From: an uncultured Eubacterium sp.
GTDB taxonomy: Bacteria > Bacillota > Clostridia > Lachnospirales > Lachnospiraceae
Direction: 5' to 3'
Length of the DNA: 49,297 bases
Assembly (NCBI GenBank): GCA_900548465.1
Contig: URKY01000015.1
Location: forward strand, 1 to 49,297
A program made the position numbers and the translations under genes. Within the stretch, counting starts at the first letter, position 1. Each line of letters opens with the position of its first letter. The notes beneath the pieces were generated by a model. It worked only from the letters and a program-made list of their open reading frames with translations, made no database searches and had not been told where the DNA came from. Shown here piece after piece: positions 9,101 through 17,538 of the stretch.

Positions 9101-11013
9101 CTCATATAGGATTAACAGGTGGATACAAAATAAACTATTCACTGGTGGATGATAATAAATCAAAAATAGTGGTTCTTAAAGGCATTAACGCATCAACAGA
9201 GAATATTACATTTGACAGTACATCTGAAAAAATAGATGGAGTTATAGTATCAACTGTTAATAACTCGGTTGTCGTTACAAAGAAATGTGAATTAACAATA
9301 GTGGCTATTGATTCAAAAGGAAACAAAGTTGCTCACAGTCTGGAAGTATCCGAAATTGATGATGTGGCTCCAACCATCAGTGTGAAGAAAGTAGGATTAA
9401 GCTTTACGAAGATGCGTTTGAAATTCTATGGAGATGACAATTCCGACAGTAAGAATGCAGGCGGAACAATAGTACCTGTAACCCAGGGATTGTCAGCAGG
9501 GCTTGATGATGAAGGGTTCTTCTACTACAAGGATGTAGATGCTAATGGAACTTATACCACTACATTTAAGGATAAAAGTGGAAACAGAACAAGTGTAAGT
9601 ACAAATGTTACGGAAATTGATAATGAAGCACCAAAAATAAATGTTGTGTCATGGAGTCCTTGCTATGTAAATAATGGCAAAGCTTATGAAAAGATTGCAC
9701 CAACTCTTCCTACTAACAGATCAGTAATATTAAAACTCGATTTTAGTAAGACAGTGTCGGAACTTAAAGTATATTACAAGAACGGCGAAAATTGGGAGGA
9801 AGATCAGGGTACATTCTCAAAAACAAACATAGAACTCGGTGGAAGAAGTGCAACAGTTGAATTTACGGACAAAGTACCGGGAATTGTAAAAGTTGTGGCA
9901 ACTTCACCAAACGGTAAGAGCAATCAGATTGAAGACATTGATTTGGTAGATGTTATCGATAAAAATGCACCAAAAATCACATTCACTAAGAAGGAAGAAA
10001 ATAATACAGTAAAAGTAACTTACAAGTCAGACGAAATGGTACTGGTAAGTGGTGCTGATTCCGATACAACTTATGGTGCAGGAACTGACATACCTCTTAC
10101 AATAAAGAAAAATGGAACTTATAAGATAAGTTTTACGGACATGGCAGGAAATGTAACGGAGAAGACTATATCTGCTACTTCAATTGATGAGACAGCTCCT
10201 GAGGTATTTGCAATAGGTATTCCTGAGAGTTTCGTAACACCTAAGAATTGCAACATTCAGGTAACAATGTCGGAGAAGGGTACGATTACATTCCAGGGTA
10301 AAGAATATAAGGTAAAAGCACCTGTTGATTCCAATGGAGATGGAAAATATACAGGATCTGAATGTGACTGGATTACATTGCCAATAAATGCAAATGGAAG
10401 TTATCAGGTTAAGGCAAGAGATGAGGCAGGATTAATTTCCTATAAAGTTTTAGAAGTTAAATATGTAGATGACAGCGCACCAAATATCCGTTTTACTGAT
10501 TCAGTAGTAAAAGTTTCTCAGGGAATAAGTGTGGAAGAACTGGAAGCTATATTAACAGACGATTCCACATATAACATATGGGATAACATTGATAAAAATC
10601 CTGATGTAAAGATAAAGAATATGCCAAGTGCGGATGACTTGAAAAATCAGGGTATTTACGAGGTTATTTATATTCTTACCGACAGTGCAGGAAATAAACG
10701 TCAGGTAGATCGGTATGTAAAGGTAATCAGTTCAGCAAATATCAGGCTTACTGCAAACGGTGAACTGATGTCTGCGTGTGATACTACAATAATACTTGGC
10801 GGAAACGTTGATTTAAACCTTGAAAAATCAAAACGTTCAGGTGAGTCATTCAAAGTATATTATAAACAGGGTATTGAAAAGGCGGGAGCTATGAAGAATG
10901 CAAAAGTTACAAAGGAAGGCAAACTTAGAAATCTGGAAAAAGGATTCTACACGCTCTACATTGTGACCCAGAATAAAGAAACTTATTTGACATATCTTTA
11001 TATAGTAAAGTAG
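3112..11013 (+). CDS. Giant secreted protein with many Ig-like repeats (2633 residues)
   Basis: A very large exported protein. Residues 1-43 are a signal peptide (KKSRR, hydrophobic stretch, cleavage probably after VRVEA). Residues 45-235 form an unrecognised N-terminal region with two CxxC pairs (C55/C58 and C220/C223). From about residue 237 a long series of beta-sandwich modules follows, many opening with a D-x-x-A-P motif (DTTAP, DNHAP, DNQAP, DKQAP, DTEAP, DDVAP, DNEAP, DKNAP, DETAP, DDSAP), typical of bacterial Ig-like/cadherin-like domains. The last module, about residues 2455-2540, resembles DUF5011. No LPXTG, SLH, LysM or choline-binding anchor is visible, so the protein is either released or held non-covalently. 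The start follows AAGGGAG. It is co-oriented with the next giant gene, 12 bases away. An adhesive or matrix role is inference; no enzymatic domain was recognised. Confidence 0.75.
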   Translation: MLHNRVKVLKKSRRMLSIVLAGAITVTSIPAMCLLSKTVRVEAAINYKPKKLGVCLLCNDMVSGSDAANIYNSLVRTDSQAENKSRGSYYNSVFITGLKFRDTHGDAGKAYWVNLKSSYKELYNLAKKGQVEQSVMANIKNHSHSSFTKHWKKITQYGKIILGYPNSSENNLFYVSQRYDTGDKGGDTYTVGDTDKWAKLNPDKGYDNRLAIYMTTKKGCEDCSGAKVGNVSLAFKDTTAPKMTSIKITDSLTSDTEKKYFKENDTVFVKVKFSENVRLADNSAGSAQSSGVKLALALGKANTSGVTNVYADLVSLEGDTAVFSYRVPGKITIGTGNNKKDEKMDFYVSGLADISVQDSLIVKKDATPKFKRVFVGPNSRTISDSGETMQKLKVGLGNNQSKYNAMKKTTSAITDIAGNPLDTEGFKIKNVAGLSVTKAVLDTVNPKTESIRLESEQKSVFGSVYEKDYLKSGSQLKIRMVVNEYLQEVTKNDISKIKATLNVKNEKEEYLTTNASSISRDSRTGKTTIFFNPVKIDKTHSINVNKEWSYDDKADYKITITKMENASLLKDYSENQLDFTNDATDRKADDFRDKTSNDYLLDNHAPSVMIDNVDATESDTYEMARENVSGEVYSVLLSVTDKDNQSDSDKKPFASGVMGAKGTISVDLGEKANKLKFQYYLSNKKVSAENIKFRETAVSGDKLKMYDTNTNFDLPSLTSNIYLYIKFIDSVDYGDATSGVKVTTSVSDINNNTNTVTTKFAYTPKDKVKPVVSFDSMQLKENNDNSAYEEVVVRIKDAGGIDTASLKYKWVEEGEAVPNVENYDTIDVNDVKTVTKSGDKVTECLATVRTKNVTANSVYKAGLYVWAQDVSYNGVTSGKLTDVDINMELPAIEIGVPNPGYSSSSSLIVNGPYTESTNEVFMFVAVKDPMTDNGYFIRTLSGRAADIAMNGEELFDSKKLAFSSTYDENEAAKWKYATIVNAGGNYTVTDAEMTNTELGRLLAIAGDKYYGKVQVMAGTGFKTAAFTINSNGFEFEKAKGKFTEKSFYMMPEYYGFSNKKDVEGLSFKQYYATANKIDIVPKGDYGKHLSMGDISNYNPEDNGTEYLTTLAGASFEINISNKRTKDFITDDIDYDSDDTYIKLKNVDTNEYVYSWTVEPGQAKIQDITIPDVNELKLDNGHYALEVSLSSFSDENNKAIVNKETYDNIYLKNYDDEMTEAFGIDKITTNAEFTAKDEYGDAKQVPYYGFETVGDYKFTRKIVDKNLVDYTSELKSAYEDNAIYLGKCGTQEIENKGEVKYNRTIKLSVNGMDKEDLDRYWIKVWTGEDESAAKWYKFDKYDETNRVISINVKPIDVKAEMWLDTPKAYYDGGFTTYEECTIPIFEGSNIVSYRIMNLGAVKSEVHEIEMNYCTKTPDFSISVGDQSVTNHSVEAMVAEMNSDMMTREIKLYESDFGGAEGDIAPIDEREFSYSENGRHLYYIIDGYGNINYEDFYIHSVDNQAPSAEIQECVSSQAWEGDTFEQISQSRLKVKVMDDRSLLNADIQISVDGREPFKLKYDDSWSYDDETNSYYEAKNKKEEGFEYLHGVYNRQENGMYYLELDITLPQDTDLSKAHKEKIGHSVSVSVIDEIGNPMEGELYVDGKEFYGLNVIPKLTNTNCEAEYQDIQLVFNSRVYVTKVNGNEIPRELYSKVGANAEFRLMPGEDMFRQFEGAEIENYLFKDYCGISKDGKYSIEFEDEYGNKYKDTFEVKDFFGDYSADIEYSTLEKTNGDVVATITGTSNNAELSLKNAEEDNGKYTITWNKNKSKATILFKENASVSFNLKVKGAVEDKTVEYKVTVGNIDKQAPEEVEVNWKFNENGQIFNNMPVLDMDMLLKNTTSDSIEVWISSEAEDIVPINGKELSHTFSYSEDMDRSYTFEYVDECGNEGEPITVTLPDGLVMAEYEEPDPDETIFEDNDTEAPAVSADVYAVYENMAEYCSSWNPKSEEFSEIVSHIGLTGGYKINYSLVDDNKSKIVVLKGINASTENITFDSTSEKIDGVIVSTVNNSVVVTKKCELTIVAIDSKGNKVAHSLEVSEIDDVAPTISVKKVGLSFTKMRLKFYGDDNSDSKNAGGTIVPVTQGLSAGLDDEGFFYYKDVDANGTYTTTFKDKSGNRTSVSTNVTEIDNEAPKINVVSWSPCYVNNGKAYEKIAPTLPTNRSVILKLDFSKTVSELKVYYKNGENWEEDQGTFSKTNIELGGRSATVEFTDKVPGIVKVVATSPNGKSNQIEDIDLVDVIDKNAPKITFTKKEENNTVKVTYKSDEMVLVSGADSDTTYGAGTDIPLTIKKNGTYKISFTDMAGNVTEKTISATSIDETAPEVFAIGIPESFVTPKNCNIQVTMSEKGTITFQGKEYKVKAPVDSNGDGKYTGSECDWITLPINANGSYQVKARDEAGLISYKVLEVKYVDDSAPNIRFTDSVVKVSQGISVEELEAILTDDSTYNIWDNIDKNPDVKIKNMPSADDLKNQGIYEVIYILTDSAGNKRQVDRYVKVISSANIRLTANGELMSACDTTIILGGNVDLNLEKSKRSGESFKVYYKQGIEKAGAMKNAKVTKEGKLRNLEKGFYTLYIVTQNKETYLTYLYIVK

Positions 11014-11025
11014 GAGGACAGATAT

Positions 11026-14000
11026 ATGAAAAAAACATTAAACAGGAAGATATTTAATAAAGCTCTTTGTCTGATACTTTCAGCTGTTTTAACAGTATCG
11101 GTACTGCCGGCAGATATAAAGGCAGCACCGGAAGGCGTGGAATCTAATCAGACTTCGGATTTTGCAGAGAGCAATGAAGTTCTTTCGGTGGAGAACGAAT
11201 ATACATCTGTCCATATGTTAGGAACAAATGGTGGATTTTATATTTCAAACCGTGAAGGTGATAAAACTGTAAAGTCTGATAATAATAAAGATCTTTTATA
11301 TCACAATGATGAATATGACACATCATTTACATCTTTTAAAATAACAAGAAACGGTGAAACTAAAAATTATATTTTCGGAGAAGATTATTCTTACGAAGGT
11401 ATAAAGACAAGTAAGGTTAGAGTTTCAAAAGATGCAAAGGGACTGTCAGCAGTATGGACACTGGGTGAATTGGAATTCACCCAGCGTCTGGAACTTGCCA
11501 ACACAGGCTCTAATGAACACGGTATGGTGTTAATCAATTATGACGTGAAGAACAATGGCAGTGATGATGTAAAAATCGAAGCAAGGATACTGCTTGATTC
11601 AGCAATAGGAGATCAGGACTATGCTTATTATTACATTCCAAAATCATCTTATTCAAATGATATATTGAAGAAAGAATGTATATTAAAGGCAAATGAAATT
11701 CCTGCAACATTTTATGCATATGATGATGTATACAATCCAAGTGCTACGGCATGCACGGTAATATCATCACAGGGAATGCTTAAGCAGATTGCATTTGCAC
11801 ACTGGAATTCCCTGGCATCTACAGATTTTGATTTTGCCCCAAATGAGTCATTGAATTTTACAAATGACGGAAATGAAGCATATGGCACAGCAGACAGTGC
11901 TATGGCTATGTATTATGATTTGGGAACAATAAATGGCGGAAAAGAAGGTATTGTAAATACGTACTACGGAGTATATTCAAATGAGAAGACTGACCTGAAT
12001 AAGGATACTGTTACATTTAATATGTCTTCGCCATCAACCCTTGAATTATCAAAGGATGGAAAGAATTATGTGTCTAACTGTAACAGAAATGAAGATGGCA
12101 GTTTTAAAGATGACGGAATATTTAATATCAGGGCATCTTTAAAGAATATTTCAGAAAAAGAAGAATACAAAAAAGTAGTTGTGGCAGTGTATGCATCGGA
12201 GGGGATTACACCTCTTGATGAGCATCAGCAAAAAATAACATATGAAACAAATTATTCTAGTCCATATCAAAGTGAGTATGTTGATTTTAAACCGGGAACA
12301 GACATAAAAATTCCGTTTTATTTTAAGGCGGATGTTGACAGTTCAGCAAGTTATAGAAAGATAACCTTCAGAGTATTTAATTTACCTAATGATACGGAAG
12401 AAAATCTTCTATATGAAAATATGCTGTATGAAGGTTCAATGTACATCTTATGTCCGGGAGGAAACGGAAAACTTCCGGAAATCACTTTTAACAGTGCTAC
12501 TCCGAGGATTTTATATAATGATTTATCAAGACATTTGTATGTTACGGGAACTAACTTCTCAATGTTAGAAGATAAGACGAGATATACATTATATGCAGTA
12601 AATGAAGGTGGCACTGAACAATATGAAATACCATCTTCAAACATAACAGTATATTCTGAGGAAAATAAACTGGATATTCTGTTTGACAAAAAAATGGTAC
12701 CAGATACATATAAGCTAAAATTTGAATGGACTGAGCCACCGGCAGGAGTAGATAAGGAAACTACCGGTGATGCACTTCAGATAGTAATGTCTGATGACAT
12801 AAAATACAGAAACGATTACTACGGGGTATTGGCAGTCGTTCAGGAAAAGGGAACTACCGGAGATGATGCAAAATATGATATAAAATCCTATAGTGATGAA
12901 GACACCTTTGAAAAAGACAAGGGAAAATATGAAGAAGTATTACTTACGTTTAAGGGAAGTTTTATAAAGGATGATACTTTTGATAAAGGAACCGGTGGAA
13001 AAGACGTAAAGTATGTTGCAAAATCTATACAGGGTGAAAAAGATAAAGTTGTCATTAACGGTTGTATAGATGCCTTTGATGGAACTGTAACGTTATCAAA
13101 GGTTGATGGGGACATAAAAACAGATTTTGATGAAATAACATTAAATGCATCTGTGGAAAATACAAGAATTTATAAAGGAAATGCAGGATTTACTACAATC
13201 TCTGACGGTGAAGAGTATGGTCTTGTTCCATATAATACCGATGGTGAGGAAATTAGCGGATTTGGTGATGAGACAATTACTCTGGTTTATCCGACTGCAT
13301 TAAACGGGTTAATGACAATTGCCGGAATGGCATTTAACCTGTCTTTTGCAAGAATGGGAATGATGTACGATACAGATGTAAAACATGCGTCCCAGATTAA
13401 ACAGAAAGACGCAAAAGGATATGTAATGTCCTTCTCTGCACGGCTTGATTTAAGTTTTCTTATTCCACTTTCAAAGAGAGGAAAGACAACAGATAGAAGG
13501 AACAATTCAAAGTATGAAATCTTCTCGGATATGGGTGCTAAAGCTGAAAATCTTAGAGAAGAATGGGCAAAAGTATTTAAAAAGAACAATGGAACTTCAG
13601 GTGGATTTAATGATGATGAAGATGAAGGAGAGACCCAGGCAAGTGTAGAAGTTAAGAATGTTTTATATGGTATGAATCAGGGATTCATCGGTGTTAATTT
13701 TGAAGCGGAAGTCAAAGTTCCGGGATATACGGCTTCAATGCCAAATATTGAAGGTAAGTTAAAAGTAAACACCATAAATGATTGGTCTTTCGGAGTTGAA
13801 GGAAAAGCAAGTTTTCTGAAATCAATAAAACTTGAAATATCTCTTGGATTTAAGAGTAAAAATAACATACCTATAGTAGATAATTTATATTTCTATGTAC
13901 AGGGAGTTAAACCGGGGATTAATATTGACTCTGCAGGTGTCTGCTGGCTTCTTGGCGGAGGCGGTGGATTTGAAAACATGTATGACACACTGTTCTGCTG

Positions 14001-17000
14001 TAGTGAAGTTCCACCAATAAAATTACTGCTAAGTGTATCCTTTAGTCTGTTCCAGGCGTTAGATGCGAGAGCAGATTTATCTTTAGGTCTTACGGGATTT
14101 GGCATTAAGGTTTCTGACTTAAAGGTTGCCAATACGGATATTAAGATAATGGATTATGCAAAATTTGAGGCACAGTGGATTCCTTATACGAAAGTTCTTG
14201 CCCAATGCAGTATTAATTATTTACAGATAATAGAAGGAAAAGGCTACATAGTTATTGACGGAAGCACCGGGGCGGAAGAAGCATTTGAAGCTTACGCTCA
14301 GGCGGCAATTAAAATTCCTGATTTTATTCCTTTGATTGGTGGGATAGATGTAGGTGGTGCAGCCCTTGGAATTAACACAAAGCGTATTTGGGGAGCACTT
14401 AGAGTTCTTGGATTCTCAACAGGTATTTCTTATGCTTATGGTGGAGATTTGTCCTTCGGTTCTCAGGTAAAAGTTGAACCTACATATCCACAGTACCTGG
14501 AAGAGGCAAGTAATAAGGACGGCTTAAGTGGAAAATGGTATGCGGTACGTTATGATGAAGAAAAGCAGGATATGCTCTATATGAACATGGGAGCTAACAT
14601 TCATGAAGTAACATCTTCTTCGGGAAATATGTATGCAGATAACAATGGAAATGCTTCATCAAGTCTTCATTCGGACATAACTAAGACATATCATGACTTT
14701 GTCCTTGGAAACTTTGAGGATGGAGGAGCACAGGTTCTTAGCATGGCTTTTTCAGCAGATACACTTGAAGAAGCGCATAAATATAAAGATAATCTGAAAA
14801 TTGCTGATGAGTCAAAGAAAAATTATAATTTAAAATATTATGATAATTCAAAGAGCGATGAAAAAAATGAAGATGCAAATGCAAACTTTACTTATGATGA
14901 AGATAAGAAAGAGGGAACGGTAGTTGTTTCCTTTACTGACAAATCTTTATATGGAAAGAAATATACCGTAAATACAGATTTGGCATCTGAATTAATTCTG
15001 TATGCAGTGGATCCGCTTCCTGAAGTGACAAAAATTAACACATCATCTACTGCTTATTCTAATGAAAATAACAATATTGAGTTAACATGGAATGGAAATT
15101 CCAAAATGTCTGAACTGGAACAGATGGACATTTATATAGTAGATAATTTAGATGTGGAAAAAGAAGGTGGAACTCCGATTGCATCTTTGAATAAGGCAGA
15201 CATTGCAAAGGGAAAAGCAACAATAAAACTGCCTGAAACACTTACAGGCGGAAAGTATTATATAAGAGCCGTGTACAGCAAAGAAAATGTTACCACAGGA
15301 GTTGTAAGCACTGAGACATCATTTGAATATACAAATAATGTACAGCCTGATGAAATAACAAATCTTGTTGCAGATAATGCAGGGGATTTGCAAATCAGGG
15401 CAGCAATTAGTAATGTGGTGGACAATAAGTGCGAAGGAGCTTTATTTAAAGTTTATAAAGTTAATGAACAGGGAAAGAAAACTGAAATATCCGATTACAA
15501 TGTTTCTGCAACAAGAAACGAAAATAATGAAATATTTGCAGTTTTAGGCGGAAGTTGTGAAACCGGGTCAACAGACAAAAACGGAAAGGAAACTACTGAA
15601 AAAGAAGGTCTTAAGGCAGGAGAAAAATATGTAATTGGAGCAACACCATTTAATAAACTGACAGACAGCAAAGGAAACCTTACAGGTCTGACTTATGGAA
15701 AGGAAACATTCTCAAAAGAGATTACCTTAAACAATCCGTCAAAACCTGAAATGACAATAACAGCAGATAAGGAAAAATATCAGGTTGGCAGGAAGGAATT
15801 TGTAAAGGATGATAATGACAAAACTGTTGAAAAAACGGTAATGTATGATACTTATAAATCTTCTACAATAGGATTTACTGTTGCTTCTGACATGAATATT
15901 TCAGGAACATGGATTGTGGATGAAGATGAGAAAATTAGTGGTACATTCAGCAATACAAAATCAGTAGAAATTAATCTTTCAGAATTAAATGACGGAGACC
16001 ACACAATTACCGTTTACGGAAAAAACGAAAAAGGAGATGGATTTAATCAGACCTTTACCTTTGATGTAGACACTACGGCACCAACACTTCTTCTTACATC
16101 ACCAACCAATGGTTCGGGATTTGAAGAAAGTGGAGTATTGAAAGTTAGAGGAATAACGGATGAAGAAGCATTACTTACAATAAATGTTGAAGGAATTCCT
16201 GTTGCAAGGGATAAAACTCTGAAGGAATTAGGAGCAACCATAGCAGAAGATGGAAACTTTGAATTTAACATTAATGTTGGAAGCGGTTATTACAGTAAGG
16301 AAATTGAAATCATCGCCAGTGATGAAATTGGAAATAGTGAGAAGGTACAATGTGTTGCCTATAATAATGGAATGGGCAATGTTAAAAATCTTGATGTTGC
16401 ACTTAGTGCAGATACTACCGATAACCCTGAAAAGGAATGGGTGTCATATTCAAATAAGAACCTGTATCTGGGAGAAAACAGCCAGACAGGAGTGGAAATG
16501 CAGGTTTGTGCCATAACTAATGACAATAACAAAATTATTTTAAACAGACTTGATAATGTAGATTGGAATATTAGAACAATTTCAGGAGAAGCAAAACTTG
16601 AAGAAAACAAATTAACTCTTTCAAAGGGAGCTCACGGATTTGTTGAGGGAAGACTTAATCTGGATGACGGCGCAGCCTTGTCAACATCATTTACATTTGG
16701 AGCAGAGGTTCTTGGACAACAGGAAGAAAATGAAGGCTATAAAATGACTTATGACGCTAATGGTGGAAAAGGTGCAATGACAGATCCTAACAGTCCGTAC
16801 AAAGAAAATGCTTCAGTTCTTGTAGCCGGATGTGGATTTAGCAGAGACGGATATACTTTTGTGGAATGGAATACTAAGTCTGACGGAAGTGGAACATCAT
16901 ATCTTCCGGGAGATAAATTCTACATAAAGTCAGATGTGAAGTTATATGCTATATGGAAAAAATCACCTAACTCAGATATAAAGAATGATGTTAAGGAAGA

Positions 17001-17439
17001 TAATGGAACTGCAAAAATCGGAAGTATTGTTACGATTGGTAATGCAAAGTACAAAGTGACCTCAAAAGACACAGTCACATATATGTGTACAACGTCAAAG
17101 AAGGCTAAGAGTATTAAGATAAGTGATACGGTAACCATAAAGGAAAGTAAATACAAGGTTACGGTAATTGCATCGGGAGCATTTAAAAAGAGCAGGAAAC
17201 TAAAGAGTGTCATTATTGGTAAAAATGTTGTATCCATAGAGAAAAAGGCATTCTACAAAATAAAGACACTTAAAAAGATTATTATTAAATCAACAAAAAT
17301 TTCTAAGATTGGCAGGAAGGCATTTAAGGGAATTAATAAAAAAGCCCTGTTTAAAGTTCCGAAAAAAGCCAAAAAGAAATACATTAAGAAGTTGAATGCT
17401 AAAACAGGATTCATTAAGAAGAAAATGAAGATAAAATAA
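11026..17439 (+). CDS. Giant secreted protein with InlB-type repeat and BspA-like LRR C-terminus (2137 residues)
   Basis: Second giant exported protein. Residues 1-33 are a signal peptide (KKTLNRK, hydrophobic core, cleavage probably after DIKA). Residues about 45-330 are a beta-rich N-terminal domain. Residues about 755-1170 hold alternating hydrophobic beta strands rich in Gly and Phe. Fibronectin/Ig-like modules follow, including one opening with DTTAP near residue 1685. Residues about 1905-1982 match the Listeria-Bacteroides (InlB B) repeat: YDANGGKG, GYTFVEWNT, LYAIWKK. Residues about 2000-2137 form a short BspA-type LRR_5 block (IASGAFKKSRKLKSVIIGKN, IEKKAFYKIKTLKK) with a very basic C-terminus. 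No LPXTG signal is visible. The gene starts after TAGGAGGA, 12 bases behind the first giant gene, so the two are probably made together. Adhesion or surface-matrix function is inferred from the domains. Confidence 0.75.
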   Translation: MKKTLNRKIFNKALCLILSAVLTVSVLPADIKAAPEGVESNQTSDFAESNEVLSVENEYTSVHMLGTNGGFYISNREGDKTVKSDNNKDLLYHNDEYDTSFTSFKITRNGETKNYIFGEDYSYEGIKTSKVRVSKDAKGLSAVWTLGELEFTQRLELANTGSNEHGMVLINYDVKNNGSDDVKIEARILLDSAIGDQDYAYYYIPKSSYSNDILKKECILKANEIPATFYAYDDVYNPSATACTVISSQGMLKQIAFAHWNSLASTDFDFAPNESLNFTNDGNEAYGTADSAMAMYYDLGTINGGKEGIVNTYYGVYSNEKTDLNKDTVTFNMSSPSTLELSKDGKNYVSNCNRNEDGSFKDDGIFNIRASLKNISEKEEYKKVVVAVYASEGITPLDEHQQKITYETNYSSPYQSEYVDFKPGTDIKIPFYFKADVDSSASYRKITFRVFNLPNDTEENLLYENMLYEGSMYILCPGGNGKLPEITFNSATPRILYNDLSRHLYVTGTNFSMLEDKTRYTLYAVNEGGTEQYEIPSSNITVYSEENKLDILFDKKMVPDTYKLKFEWTEPPAGVDKETTGDALQIVMSDDIKYRNDYYGVLAVVQEKGTTGDDAKYDIKSYSDEDTFEKDKGKYEEVLLTFKGSFIKDDTFDKGTGGKDVKYVAKSIQGEKDKVVINGCIDAFDGTVTLSKVDGDIKTDFDEITLNASVENTRIYKGNAGFTTISDGEEYGLVPYNTDGEEISGFGDETITLVYPTALNGLMTIAGMAFNLSFARMGMMYDTDVKHASQIKQKDAKGYVMSFSARLDLSFLIPLSKRGKTTDRRNNSKYEIFSDMGAKAENLREEWAKVFKKNNGTSGGFNDDEDEGETQASVEVKNVLYGMNQGFIGVNFEAEVKVPGYTASMPNIEGKLKVNTINDWSFGVEGKASFLKSIKLEISLGFKSKNNIPIVDNLYFYVQGVKPGINIDSAGVCWLLGGGGGFENMYDTLFCCSEVPPIKLLLSVSFSLFQALDARADLSLGLTGFGIKVSDLKVANTDIKIMDYAKFEAQWIPYTKVLAQCSINYLQIIEGKGYIVIDGSTGAEEAFEAYAQAAIKIPDFIPLIGGIDVGGAALGINTKRIWGALRVLGFSTGISYAYGGDLSFGSQVKVEPTYPQYLEEASNKDGLSGKWYAVRYDEEKQDMLYMNMGANIHEVTSSSGNMYADNNGNASSSLHSDITKTYHDFVLGNFEDGGAQVLSMAFSADTLEEAHKYKDNLKIADESKKNYNLKYYDNSKSDEKNEDANANFTYDEDKKEGTVVVSFTDKSLYGKKYTVNTDLASELILYAVDPLPEVTKINTSSTAYSNENNNIELTWNGNSKMSELEQMDIYIVDNLDVEKEGGTPIASLNKADIAKGKATIKLPETLTGGKYYIRAVYSKENVTTGVVSTETSFEYTNNVQPDEITNLVADNAGDLQIRAAISNVVDNKCEGALFKVYKVNEQGKKTEISDYNVSATRNENNEIFAVLGGSCETGSTDKNGKETTEKEGLKAGEKYVIGATPFNKLTDSKGNLTGLTYGKETFSKEITLNNPSKPEMTITADKEKYQVGRKEFVKDDNDKTVEKTVMYDTYKSSTIGFTVASDMNISGTWIVDEDEKISGTFSNTKSVEINLSELNDGDHTITVYGKNEKGDGFNQTFTFDVDTTAPTLLLTSPTNGSGFEESGVLKVRGITDEEALLTINVEGIPVARDKTLKELGATIAEDGNFEFNINVGSGYYSKEIEIIASDEIGNSEKVQCVAYNNGMGNVKNLDVALSADTTDNPEKEWVSYSNKNLYLGENSQTGVEMQVCAITNDNNKIILNRLDNVDWNIRTISGEAKLEENKLTLSKGAHGFVEGRLNLDDGAALSTSFTFGAEVLGQQEENEGYKMTYDANGGKGAMTDPNSPYKENASVLVAGCGFSRDGYTFVEWNTKSDGSGTSYLPGDKFYIKSDVKLYAIWKKSPNSDIKNDVKEDNGTAKIGSIVTIGNAKYKVTSKDTVTYMCTTSKKAKSIKISDTVTIKESKYKVTVIASGAFKKSRKLKSVIIGKNVVSIEKKAFYKIKTLKKIIIKSTKISKIGRKAFKGINKKALFKVPKKAKKKYIKKLNAKTGFIKKKMKIK

Positions 17440-17450
17440 TTATAGTGCCG

Positions 17451-17472
17451 GAGGCTGTCTTAGGGCAGCCTC
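17451..17472 (+). terminator. Hairpin after the giant-protein genes (weak terminator)
   Basis: Perfect 7-bp stem GAGGCTG / CAGCCTC with an 8-base loop just after the stop codon. No T-run follows, so termination may be partial or the hairpin may act as a processing or 3'-end stability element. Confidence 0.4.
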
Positions 17473-17478
17473 AAAGCA

Positions 17479-17507
17479 TTGTAAAAGATTTTATAAAATG
17501 ATAGTAT
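17479..17507 (+). promoter_or_regulatory. Putative promoter of the sortase-like gene
   Basis: -35 TTGTAA (17479-17484), 17-base spacer, -10 TAGTAT (17502-17507), about 30 bases before the start codon. It would allow expression independent of the giant genes. Confidence 0.5.
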
Positions 17508-17538
17508 TAGAGAAGGGTAAATGCGAGGTGGAATATTA

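Noticed and set aside
3112..17439. LPXTG-type sorting signals in the two giant proteins
   Set aside because: Both C-termini were read: neither has an LPXTG-like motif followed by a hydrophobic segment and positive tail.
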